A stretch of 64,000 bases of DNA. Origin: Zerene cesonia. Taxonomy: Eukaryota > Arthropoda > Insecta > Lepidoptera > Pieridae. The DNA lies in the NCBI RefSeq assembly GCF_012273895.1, contig NC_052129.1, positions 5,704,001 through 5,768,000 on the forward strand, in the 5' to 3' direction. This document shows positions 13,981 to 26,600 of this stretch, piece by piece. The position numbers and the translations under genes are program-made. The notes below the pieces were generated by a model, which worked only from the letters and a program-made list of their open reading frames with translations, ran no database searches and was not told the DNA's origin. The number at the start of each line of letters is the position of its first letter. The stretch's first letter is position 1.

Positions 13981-14472
13981 TTCAGAAATACAGTCCCTAA
14001 AGACACGTGTTAAACATTAACGTGTCCATTTAATGGCAAGTCTAGAGCCTTTGGCGTTAAACTACTAATGGTACTATTAACCAGCGCCATATTTTCTCAT
14101 ACGAGAAATTTAACATAACAATTACATGTCCACACATCCGCTCCGGAAATGAAATGGAAAAAGGACCTTTACATGGATGAGAAATTTCCCGGAGTAAGTA
14201 AAGACCAGCCGCTCAGGAAGTTAGTAAAATACGGATGAATAGCAGATAACTGAAAGGCTAAATGCAACGGATGTTGAATCGGGAGATCTATCGAATCGCA
14301 TCGGCGACGCAGCAATGAAAACTCGTTTCGAGTTTAGAGAAACTGCGCTTGTTAGAAGTATATGTCATCTGATGCTAATAACTGGTGATGATGTTAAGTC
14401 GGATAATGCGGTGTTTATAACAAATAATCGTATTATTTACATTGTTGGAAGCTAAAAATTATCCGCACTCGC

Positions 14473-14498
14473 ATTTTATTTATTTATTTATTTATTTC
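14473..14498. repeat. (TTTA)n microsatellite
   Basis: About six ttta units. Confidence 0.7.
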
Positions 14499-15723
14499 AT
14501 TTCATACATCTTTGACTTACAGTACAAAATATATTACACATACACTATAGTACATAATATATTTTCTGTCTGTCCCTCTATATGTCCATTCTTAATCCTT
14601 AAACCAATGAACTGACATTGATAAAATTTTATGTTTAAATGGTCGGAAACCTGAGAATGGGCGTAGGATAGTTTTGATCCCGGAAATTCCGCGAAACGGG
14701 AAGTATTCGGGGAAAGCCCCGGTACTGTCTATATTTTCCTTCATTACACGGGCGCAGTCGCGAGCGGAACTCTAGCAGAGATATATAAAAGTTATTTGTT
14801 TTGGGCAGGAAATTAAAATTGAATCCAAATGAAAAACAAACACAGAGATTGATCACTCGCGACGTGCGGTCTCACACTGTACATTCAATTATAATAAAAT
14901 ACTGTTTATCCAATCCAACTGTGACACAAAAATGATTTATGACAGCCGTTCATTAAATATTTATTTGATACTTTATTGCTTCCATAAATCATGAGATATT
15001 AAGTCGTTCGTTAGTCGTTAATGGGTGAAATGTTTTAATTGAAACTCGAAGGTCTCCCCGATACCCAGATAAACAGATTTAACGTTATTCCAAACGATAT
15101 ATATTGCATATTGAATTCCAGAAACATCTATTTAGCACTTTTTGTGTAAAATATAAAAGTTAGAAATAAAATGTACGTTTCAAACTCAAATGCATATAAT
15201 ATTTTATGCCAAACATTACGAAACCGGACCTCAAACAGAATACGCATTACTCCACGCATAAATTGTAAAACAATGAATTAAAAAGCTGATACTTGCATTA
15301 AAAAGCTCATACACGTTGTTATTCAGAGGCGGCAATGCGTAGAGGCGGCACTAACACACCTTTTGTAGCGGCCAACGATTGTTTCAGTACTTGTACGAAC
15401 TTGCATTTTGTATTTCTGGTGAATTAATGATTGTATTATAAATGTGTTCGTGTATCCTTACAATTATGTACAATTATTAAGACATTATAGATTGAAGTTT
15501 AATATATAGAAAGGATTAAAAGATTTCATTATATTACTATTTTTATTAAACCTTTATTAGTCTGAAATTGAAAATGCAATTTAAGCATCGCTATATAGCG
15601 ATATCTTTCAGACAACCATACGAATTAAAGGATTATACTCCTTGTTTAGGTATGCTCTTTCTATATTCAATATAGAAATTACCGAGAAATATTTGGAACA
15701 TTTTAAAGGATAGAAAAAAAAAT

Positions 15724-16057
15724 GGTTGCCTGTAAAGTCGGTTTTACGGGCGAAGATTTTACATGACAACGTCTTTTTCTCGGTAGAATATTTATTGATA
15801 TGAATATTATTAAATTGCACAATAGGAACAAGGAATTGAATGAAAATAAGAATTGCACAAATTTTAACTATAGAAAATATATTTTGTTTACTAAAAAGAC
15901 AGAGACAGAGACACAATCACGCGCCGATTCAATGCGCCTAATTCTCTAGTGCTGAGCGCGCGGGGGACCGATCATAGTTCGGTGACTCATCGTAACGTTA
16001 CCTTTTTCATAAGTGCCTCCGAGCCGCAACCTAATTTAAGACGTTGTCACGTCAAAA
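15724..16057. mobile_element. Dispersed repeat with 15-bp inverted ends and AP-1-like site (copy 1)
   Basis: Inverted repeats at 15761-15775 (one mismatch) and 16038-16052. The interior includes gaccgatcatagttcggtgactcatcg in short blocks, with TGACTCA at 15983-15989. Nearly identical to 22703-23051. Confidence 0.65.
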
Positions 16058-16361
16058 CTCGATCATGAGGCAGGACTCGAGTCGTCCCTCTCTCTTACAT
16101 AGAAAGCTTTCTGTATTCTGCTACTTGTCCGCTAAACTTGTGTTGCTTGTAGAAAGAAGTAAATAAAACAATTTTTGAAACGATGTTACATCTCAATTTG
16201 AACTTGATACATACAGAAGAGGGCTTCCAGAGGAGAAAACCCAAAGGGTTTTCAAATATACAGTATATATAAAAATATACATTAGTTGTATTAAAATCAG
16301 TGTCAGGGAACACCAATATCATTTACAAGTACCTTGTCATCAACTTATTTTTGCATTACCT

Positions 16362-16519
16362 GTGCGCCCCGGCTTCGCTCGATCTACTGTACGTAGCCCT
16401 TGTCACTCAGTGAAGATGCTTTAGAACGGTAAAACAATTTTTAAATCGGCCTAGTGATTTTTGCGTGAAAACGTTACAGACATACAAAAATACAAAAGTT
16501 TCCTCTATATAATATTATT
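16362..16519 (-). mobile_element. Helitron-like relative
   Basis: Blocks gcgccccggcttcgctcg, gatttttgcgtgaaa and tataatattattaatgg show the same layout as the other families. Confidence 0.45.
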
Positions 16520-17099
16520 AATGGTGATATTTAACTAAATATTTTGAATTGTCTTTATTGATTACTTCAAGTGTTGTTGTTTTATTGCTCTTTCTTAATA
16601 TTAATTGTTACATATGCCGAAAGTTAAAAAAGGTGCCCAGAATCATTATAAAGGTAACACTGAAGTGACAGTGACGACACCCTTCATGTCAAAGATATGA
16701 ACAATACCACCATTGTATTTTAAATAAGTGAAATACTTTTAAACTTAATCTGTAGCACAGATAATAAAACACTATACTAGATGCTAGTTACCGCAAGTCC
16801 ACTATCAACAACGTTAATTAAAATACAGTTTGCTACCCTCATGCGGTTTGAACTGCCCTTATATGGTTAAATAGCGTCACATTATTGAACGTGTTTGTTA
16901 TACCGTCACGCTGCAACGGTTGAAGGGCTTTGGATTAAAATAATGTTTTTATCTTGAGCTTTACTGAAATTAGGTGAAGGGTATAGGATATTTAATACCC
17001 GACTCAACAAGTTTTTCATTAGATTAAACTTTGGAATAAGTTCTTTCACTGGTAAACAAATATCTACATATTTCTCCATCATTTCAATTCATTAAAACC

Positions 17100-17215
17100 A
17101 GTGATTTGCCCCGGCGCCGCACGTGATACATATTTTATCTATAATAAATCACGTACCTATCGAATTTTCTAAATCTTTCAATTAGTTCCTGAGATGAGCG
17201 CGTTCAAACGAAGAA
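17100..17215 (-). mobile_element. Helitron-like family 2 fragment
   Basis: Blocks ttgccccggcgccgcacg and agttcctgagatgagcgcg, diverged. Confidence 0.4.
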
Positions 17216-17527
17216 ACAAAAGAATTTCCATTCCTATCGTGCTATTTTTATTATTTTGAATAGTTATAACGTTTGTACCAGCTTTGTATGTGTGTCATAT
17301 ATTAATCCGCACACTAAAAATAAGTAGACCGAATTTAATCGCAATTCAAACTAGACAGAAGCAGTTTTTAAGATATCAAATTGATTTTTGAAGTTAGCAG
17401 AAAATCTTAAGGTAATAAAGTGTTTTAAATATTTAGTACACTTATTAAATAATAATTATTTTTTATATAAATTATGTAAGTTCAGCCTAACACCAACCTA
17501 CATTGTAACCAATTTCCTTGTCCCCAG

Positions 17528-17692
17528 AATGTGGTTAACCTGGCGCACATGGTTGGTCGCGGCAAGCGTGTGCGCGTGCGCAGCGCAACGCATCGACCAG
17601 GAGCCAGTGCTGTCGCCGCGCCAGTCGCGCGTGCGGGACCGCGATCTGAAGCCTGATGAACCAACCTGCGACCAGCTAAAAGCTATGTGGAG
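17528..17692 (+). CDS. Coding exon 1: start codon, signal peptide, Cys47 block
   Basis: The pyrimidine-rich acceptor ends at 17527, the ATG is 17529-17531, and the donor gtaagt starts at 17693. The exon encodes residues 1-54 and two bases of Arg55, so the next intron is phase 2. It is much more GC-rich than its surroundings, with Arg-rich segments after the signal peptide. The frame stays open upstream to 17388, but that extension is AT-rich and crosses the acceptor, so I treat it as intron. Confidence 0.87.
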
Positions 17693-20600
17693 GTAAGTTG
17701 AGCTCGCTAAATCACTAAAGAAACGGCAGCGGAATGTACGGCGGTAGTGGAATACAGAGCTAGACACTGAAGTTCTCCTCAAGCTTTCGCTTCCTGCCTT
17801 AACTGCCCCCAATTTATCCGGACCCCTAACACAGGTCTTCAACGCTCACATGGGGGCATCATCGCCAACTTTAAAAAATACTGGTTTAAATCCATGTGGG
17901 GATAAGTGATAGTATCAAAAGTTCATTAAATCAATTATGTCATTCTCAAGCAGACTTGAGTACCTTCCTACCAATAGCAAAACAGTATTCATGCGTATAA
18001 AATATAAAATAATGTTCATTTCAAATGCAATATGTCAATTAAAAAGAAAGTAAGACATTAATGTCACCTATGACGTCTCATGTTCTCTAAGTTACGACAA
18101 GCACCTGTCTAACTTAGCGGATAGACCGCCATCTTTTACACCACACATAAGCTAGGACTCTAAGCTATGTTTCCGAATGATCCATCCATTTATAGCGTTA
18201 AAAAGTCTACATAAAACGAGCTACTAAGAAAGAGTCCATGTCTGTACATTAAAGTTTACCTTAATAGGAACATTAGAGTACAATAAGAGATTTAAAATTT
18301 ACCTTGTACACTGCGTGCAATTGAATGCATTTTTTATGAATTTTTGCTCGTTTTACTTAAGAATATAGGCTCCGTATGGCAAATAATGTCTTAACATTTT
18401 ATCTAATATGATTACAAAATTTAGGGCAGAATCTACAAAAAAGACAAATTGTAAAGTATTATTAAATACACATTTGCCAGATTGTCACTAAATACATACC
18501 AAAAAACTAAACCTATTCCATATTACGTAATACATTCACATACTCCCAAGTAATTATTGCCATTACGAAATCATTTTTAGCCGGAATATTTAAAGTTTCG
18601 CAACTCAATTCGCCGCGGTATCCCGGGAATCCTTTGCCATTCGCGACATAGCTTGAATATCTCGCTATATGTTGTTATGTTTTGAGTAGCGCCAACTATT
18701 TTGCCTATTCCGACTTTAAATACCACACATTTTGGAACATTGAAGCGATTAAAATTCATGTTAACATACACTATTAAGGTGATTACTTTGGGTTTTAAAT
18801 GTTTACTACAATTACTTTACATGAACGTATCTGAGAACGGAACTTTCCTTGTATGATGAAGTATAAGTGACTGACTTATACGTAATAATGTAACGTTGAT
18901 AAATGACTATATTAGTTAGATAAATGACTATATTAATTAACAAAAAATTGTATGTTTCGAATCTCGCCTCATAGTGTAATTTACATTAAGGAACCATAGG
19001 AATACAATATAACTTACCTTTCGCATTGTGTGTTATAATTTAAATCCAAAGCAATAAACAGACCCATGGATAATCTAACTCGCGAGAAAACTTGCTTTTA
19101 AACCCATTCGCATGCAATTTAACACATTATCAAATGACTTCAAAAAAAAGGAGGTTATCAATTCGAATGATTTTTTTTGTGTTTGTTACCTTATATACTT
19201 TTATTGGCTGAATTTATAAGATTATTTTTTGATTTGAAGGCTGGTGCCTGCCACATGGTCCTATTTAAATTTGTTCTAGTTGTGACAATTTGAAGGCCGT
19301 TCAGTTTTTGTTAAATTATTTTGTTATACATATTTGACAAAGGAGCTGATAAGCTGCCTCATTGTAAGCGTCCACGTAAGATAGAGAAAAGGATATATGA
19401 AATGAATAAAGGAAGGGTAAGGAAAAATACATAACCCTCCTTCCCTATTTATGATGACGTACAGTAACATTGCCATGATGTTATTTCACCCCGAATGTCT
19501 GTGGAATCCGCACACTCGACTACACATTTAAACCATTTACTCCGTAGCTTCTTAATAAACCTTATTTCATCCATTGTCTATCGTTTAATTTCAAACAAAT
19601 TACCATATATAAATAGAAAGCAATTCATTTCGATTGAAACTTTCTAAGCTCTCTGATATTACTCCCGATACAGAAAATAAACCTGACTTAATTACGTTCT
19701 CCTAAAGTTTTGATGGACTTTACTCGATACCAGTATTTATAGCGAGCTAGTATTGCACGCGGATTCGTTCGAAAAATAATTTTCCTCCATTATATGACTA
19801 GACATTTCGATAACTAGATATTTTTTGTACAACTAAGAGCTTTCTTCTCGTAAAAAGATTATCTGAACAAAGTCAGTCGCTAGTTTGACGCTTTTTTCAA
19901 ATTTTTACTCGTGCCAGAAAATTAAACAAAACATTTTTATAGCTATTTAGTTTATGTGTGCACTTTGCATAATATTCAAAACTTTATAATCAAACATCAA
20001 TAAATAAACAGATTTATCACGTGATTTATATTTTTTAGTCTGGTCATTCCGATCGCATGCAAACCAATGATTTAAATTCGTTCTTGATACCAAATCTATA
20101 AAACACAAACTCGAATACTATGGTTTTGAGTGTCAAATATCAACATTATTGCTCATCTGTCATCAACATATTATTGTATATGTTACTATCCTTTCCCTTT
20201 TTTGTGCCAGAAGCCTTCAGATAGCTTTTGTTGACGTTATTTCCCCCGAGGCCGGCCAGGAACCTTGATTTTTCCTTTTAATAAGCAAGCATTTCTATTA
20301 AATATTCGAAAGAAGCTTTCGAATTTGTTATCTGATTAACAACTAAAATAGCAATCAAACAATGAAGAGCTTCGTAGTTTATATCTGATTGTATTCAAAC
20401 TCTACACTGAAAATAAACGTTTTTGAGGCTTTGAGTCATTTCTTACATATATCAAAAAAAGAAAGATTTTTTGTAACTTCCTAGCATATAACTCGCAAAG
20501 AACATTCCTACACTTGTATACACAAGTTATTGATAGCACGGCAATCCTATCCTACTTCCTACTAATATTATAAATGCGAAAGTTTGTAAGGATGTGCATG

Positions 20601-23600
20601 TGTTTGTTGCTCTATCACGCATAAACTACTGAACCGATTGCAATGAAATTTGGTACGTAGGCAGCTGGACAACTGGAATAATATGTAGACAACTTTTTAT
20701 CCCGATATTGCTACGGAATACGGACTTACGGGGGTGAAACCGCGGGGCGCAGCTAGTATTATAAATGCGAAAGTTGTAAAGATATGTGTCTGTTTGTTGC
20801 TCTTGCACGCAAAAACTACTGAACCGACTGAATTGAAATTGGGTACGTAGACAGCTGGACAACTGAAATAACATATTGGCATCTTTTTATCCCGACGTTC
20901 TTACGGGATATGGACTTATGCTAGTATTTAATAAGCGAAACGAAATGTTATAAAACTTTAAAAGTAATTAATTAAGATTATACTTAGAACATATGTTTAA
21001 ACTACATATTAGGTAAATCAAAACTTAAGACCCTTCATTAGATATACTAAACAGCTTAATAAATAAGCAACCAATGTGACCTTTGAATGCAATGTATTTA
21101 TTGATTTTACTGTTTATTAACCACAAAGGTTATTAGGCCACGCCAGTCATTAAGTAAAAGATAGCATTTCTTCCGCCCCCGCTAGGTAACCTTGTCGAGG
21201 TGGTTTAGTATTTTCTAGATACTTTTTACAGTGGCATTTAAGAAATTGATTTGCAACTATATCCATAGCATTTTCTTGTGTTTGATTTTACGCGAGTATT
21301 ATACATTTGGAAATAATAACTTTTTAACGGATTTTAAACGCGATTTATTCATTATATTATTAACCCGACGTTTCGAACACTTTACAGCGAGCGTGACCAC
21401 GGGTTAATAATATAATGAATAAATCGCGTTTAAAATCCGTTAAAAAGTTTTTAATTTCTAAACTATATCCATCTTTGCAACTATGTACATGAATTCTAAC
21501 TAACTTTCCGTCCGTGGCTTCGCTCGTGTAGTCTCGAGATTTTAATCGCATAGTTCCAATTCCTGTGGGTTTTTCGAGATAAGAACTTCCCTTTGCCCTT
21601 TCTTCGGGTCTCAAACTCTCTCTGTACTAAATTTCATCCAAATCAATTCAGTGGTTTAGGTGTGAAGAAGAAACAGACAGGCAGGGAGAATTACTTAAAC
21701 ATTAATGATATTAGTACGGATTATCGTGTCAGACTCCTCCGAAACGCCTAGACCGATATTGATGTTGTTTTTTATGAAGATACATGCGGTAGCTCGTAAA
21801 TAATTTTTATACCCCCCCTAATTGATAAGGGTGTACTGACGTTTGCCGGTCAGCTAGTCAATATAACACAATATAATCTACACTAATATTATAAAGCTGA
21901 AGAGTTTGTTTGTTTGATTGTTTTAACGCACTAATCTCAGTAATTTAAACTTTTTATCCTGATAAAAAGTTTCTTATATGTTATTCCAGTTGTCCAGCTA
22001 TCTACGTACCAAATTTCATTGCAACCGGTTCAATAGTTTTTGCGTGAAAGAGCAACAAACACACACATCCTTACAAACTTTCGCACATATAATATTAGTA
22101 GGATAGGATAGGAAATATTAGTAGGATGAATAATACTCTCCATATTATATTGTGGTAAACTATTCATCGAACAATTATCCTTAATACACCTTTTAATATC
22201 AGCACCAATATTGCTTGCGGCAGGTTCTTGGATAATAATACTTATCTGATGTTTGTTTTAGTTTTATTTCTACCCATTGTTATTCTACCTTCACTTGTCT
22301 CCTTTACTCTATAGAGCCACGCAAATAAGAAGTTGTTACTTAATGTAAGATTTATATCTAAACTCAAACTCAAACTCAAAATAACTGTTAGTAAAGATTT
22401 TTTTATGAAATAGAATGAGAGTTTAATAATACCAAATTTTGAATTTGGTCCAGTAGTTCCTGAGGTTAGCGCGTTCTAATAAACTCTTCAGATTCATTAT
22501 AAGTATAGATTGAGTCCAAGGCTTCAACCAAGTGAATTCACAAAAATATATAGTGTCCTAAGACGATATACAACGTTGGCAATTTGACATGTGATAAAGG
22601 TAAAGAAACTACCCGTAAAATAGAGATATTTCGTCTGTATCAGGTATACACAATATGCGACATATTATATACAACATATGGTATAAATATATGTAAAAAA
22701 TTGGTTGCCTGTAAAGTCGTAAGTAAAGTAAAGCGAAGATTTTACGTGACAACGTCTTTTTCTCGGTAGAATATTTATTGATATGAATATTATTAAATTG
22801 CACAATAGGAACAAGGAATTGAATGAAAATAAGAATTGCACAAATTTTAACTATAGAATATACATTTTGTTTACTAAAAAGACAGAGACAGAGACACAAG
22901 CACGCGCCGATTCAATGCGCCTAATTCTCTAGTGCTGCGCGCGCGGCGGACCGATCATAGTTCGGTGACTCATCGTAACGTTACCGGGCGTTACACTTTT
23001 TCATGAGTGTCTCCGAGCCGCAACCTAATTTAAGACGTTGTCACGTCAAAATGTTTGATACACATACATGTATTTATAATGCAAAATTATGCCTTTTAGG
23101 TAGGCTGCGTCGGGAATCCTATTAAAACACTACGTTTCTTTGTAAAAATACTGCCAACATTGTAAACTAGAATACCATAAATCCAAAATTAAGATTCCCG
23201 AAGAGCTGAGCTGAGCTGTATGTAACTAAAATCCATCCATCCATTTAATTAAAATTACATTTTATGCTACGCTCGTTCAAATGCAAATTTCAATCTTACC
23301 AACAGATATTAAAGTTCACATTTGTTTGCATTCCAACAGGTTCTCAAAGAGGCAGGCGAGAGCTCCGGAAATCATGAACGAGGTAAACTCCTACCGCGAC
23401 CCCCTACTGTATAACGAATGGCCGGTGTACACTGCGATGCCCCGACCTGCCCCGAGGTGAGATATCTTCTATTCTATAGGATTTTAATGAAGTATCATTG
23501 CCTATTATTTTTAGAGCGGCGTCTCACTGAGTAAGACTTGATTAAATCTTCGATCAGTATAATAAGATAAGACCTTTGTACATGTTTTTCTTTTATTTAT

Positions 23601-26600
23601 TTATTTATTATTTATAGTACATATCACCGAAAAAAAAAGAAATACAATAAATTGTCATGATAAAAAGACCATGCCGGCACATATGTATTAAAAGGCGACT
23701 TATTGCTCAAGAGCAATCTCTTCCAGGCAACATTTTATTGTATGTTCTTTCTGTATTTCTCTAACTTCTGTGTGTGTATAGTATTAAATAAATAAGATAA
23801 GCAAATTAAAAATGTTCGGATCGCGCAGAAAACCGGCGTGAAATTGTAACATTGTAGTATGTTTCGTATGGTAAGTGGGGGAGCCGGAGGCCCATATACT
23901 TTCCCTTCCCAATCCTTTCCTCTATTCCTCTCGTCTATCCTTTCTTAATCCCTTCCCAATTTGATGTCGACAATACGTTTGTAGAAGTGTAAGGTTAAAT
24001 GGTTTATGGGTGGGGGGCTATTACATTAGCCGACCCACCAACTCCATTGCCGATGATAACCCAAAAAAACATCCTTGGTATATTGTCGTATTTCGCAGTC
24101 TGAAAGTCCGGGAACCTTATGTAGGCAGTAAGTATTCTGAACTTTGCCAATTTTCTGCGTAATTTTCTTAATTTATCATGCCGTAATACCTTCTACGATG
24201 TATGAGAAAACTTTAAAATATGAATAAAATTCGTGAAGTCATTCTCAAGTTATGGTGGAAGTATTTTATGGATTTGGTAGGTTTAAATGAAGTTGTAAAG
24301 CGATTAATAGGTACATGCTGTCCATCCCGTCTTCACTCGTGTTACGTTTATTATATATATTGTTTATTATGTATATTGTTCGTTTATTATGTATATTATT
24401 ATATAAGAACCCTCTTCAACACGTTAAAAAAAGTTGTCGAATTGGCGTTCTTTACACCAACACATAAGCTTCCTTGCAACGTGAAAGAAAGACGAATAAA
24501 CATTTTTGTATTTATAATATTAGTAAGGAAGTAAAGATCCTTCGTAAGAACGCGTGTTCTGAGTTATCAACGAGGACTCGAACCTAGAATATTATCACGA
24601 TTCAGTTTATAACCATACCTATAAAACCACCCCTAAATAAATCACCTATAAATATTATAGATATCTGTAAATCTATTTATAGATTATGAATGAACTTTCA
24701 CCCTACACTTCAGTGATGAAAATAAACTGCACTGAAATATACAATTCTGTGAACTCAAAAGGTTCACTAGATATAATATTGGATTCTATTTTAAAACAGA
24801 AATTCGCGTGGGTGTGGATTAACCAAATGGTAATATCGTTGTAACAGACGGCCTGACCTCGCCCCGCGTTAGCGAGACCTGGGAATTCTGTATAATTATA
24901 TATGGAACAGGGAAATGAGTGGAGAGGACTTTGATTATTATTTTGAATACTTTTCGGTCACGGCTTCGCACGCGTAGCCAAGGGAGAACTGTATACTATT
25001 TCTAAATACTAAATTTCATCTATGTCGCATTGGGCTGTAAAGTATGATGTTATTTTAAATTTATTTATTATTTAAATTCGTAGCCGTAAAAAATAACTTA
25101 TAGCTATAAAAACATATAACGTAGTTCTATTTTTAATTTCAAATATTTGTTATAACATTTGAATTCGCTTTGTAAAAAAAAACCTATACAAATTGTAAAA
25201 AAAAACTTCTACAATAAAACAAGCATATTTTATATAAAGAAATAAAATGGAATTTTGCGTGAAAATTATAAATAAAAGCTTTTTTTTCTATGTGTTCTTA
25301 TAATATATATACTTACGAATTATTCATAGCATTGTAAAGACGCTTACCTCAAACGAGGGATGAATGGGGCTCTAGGTAGGTGATGGAGGGATGGGATGGG
25401 ATGGGGGTGGCAATCCTACCTCCACCTGTTAACTTATTTCATTATATTTTAAAATACTCATTGTGTTACTGATTGTTACATCAAAGGACAAGGAGAAACG
25501 TGTAATAAGTTTATTTCAACCACGCACGATATGATTTCTTTGTATATTATTTGATAGAAAGAAAGAAAGGAAAAATTAAATTGATTTCTGTAATTGAAAA
25601 CCGACAGATACATTGTGAACCAGTGATTCATACGTGATTTGATATTTACCTGTTTATTTAGCGCCTATCAATATACCATTTTTTTCGAAGGTTCCTCCCG
25701 AAAATGTTATAATTCTGTTTTTTAACGGATAAAATGATTTGTTTATTATTTATAATACATCTACAAATTACAAAATGCTCTGTCAAGACTCCAACCGCTG
25801 GAGTTATTACTATTTGAAGACGTCACGGTAACGCCAATTTTTATTTCCGGGACGATTTTCATCAGCTTAAACTTACAATAAGATAATTGAAATAAAAAAA
25901 AATGTATACTATTATTCGACTCCACACCATTCTTTGTCCAGTTAATACAAATTATGTTGTATTCATCATTGCAGAATTATGCACCTGTTGGTCAGGGTTC
26001 CCTCGATCGCTGATTAAAGTATCCCACAATAGCATTGTGTGGAACAATTCCACTAAGTTGACTCGTGGAATATCGTGACATTTCCGTGAGCTGTTTGCCT
26101 TTTAAACTTCTCTCGGGCTTAGTGAAAAAGCTAATTGACATAATGTATTGTTTGAAGCTTTAAAGTGGAGTTATGGGTTTTATAATTTTCAACCGTCAAT
26201 TCAAAAACAAACGACTTCAATTTGATTTTGATTGTTTTTATTTGGCGTAATCACTCGATAACTCCGCGGGTTTTCAACCAATTGACGTTATTCTTTCTGC
26301 GTTTGATAATGTATTGGCTGTTGGAGGGCCATATCCTTTTCCTTACCCTTCCCAGTCCTTTCCTTTATTCCTATCGCCAATCCTTTCTTAATCCCTTCCC
26401 AAAAAGTCGGCAATCCATTTGTAGAGGTGTAAGGTCTGCAATCGACCTTACGCCTGTCCAAATGTTCATGGGCAGTGGTAGCGCTTACCATCAGGCGTCC
26501 CACCAGCTCCATTGCAGACTGTAACTTAAAAAAAAAAAAAAATGGTGTCATTAGCTCCATTTCGCAATTTGAAGCGATACAACACCAGGGACTCGTCTTT

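Larger units (their letters stand above)
1..17527. other. Region upstream of the coding exons: repeats, no gene seen
   Basis: Apart from the listed repeats I see only AT-rich sequence. Stretches with nothing recognisable include 722-1110, 1353-2000, 2228-2680, 2845-3385, 3590-4165, 5175-6445, 6665-7195, 7415-7970, 8140-8690, 8750-9890, 10070-11320, 11605-12205, 12340-13800, 13985-15720, 16060-16360 and 16520-17100. At least the part nearest 17527 must be intron, since a splice acceptor ends there. The non-coding first exon could not be located. Confidence 0.5.
17693..23339 (+). other. Intron 1 of the secreted-protein gene (phase 2)
   Basis: This 5.6-kb intron holds an old repeat (19137-19330), two Helitron-like copies head to tail (20557-20924), a foldback element (21286-21462), a chimaera of two Helitron-like families (21877-22103) and one copy of the AP-1-bearing repeat (22703-23051). 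I see nothing gene-like in 17700-19130 or 19340-20550. A 21-bp near-perfect tandem duplication lies at about 18898-18939. Confidence 0.75.

Noticed and set aside
15608..15916. 102-residue minus-strand frame, repeated with similar sequence at 22609-22899
   Set aside because: Shared similarity is due to the dispersed repeat; the frame is low-complexity and differs at its ends between copies.
17388..17528. Upstream extension of coding exon 1 to an earlier ATG
   Set aside because: The extension is AT-rich, crosses a good splice acceptor at 17527, and would bury the signal peptide.
17498..17842. 114-residue minus-strand frame over exon 1
   Set aside because: It mirrors GC-rich coding sequence of exon 1; no splice or start context of its own.
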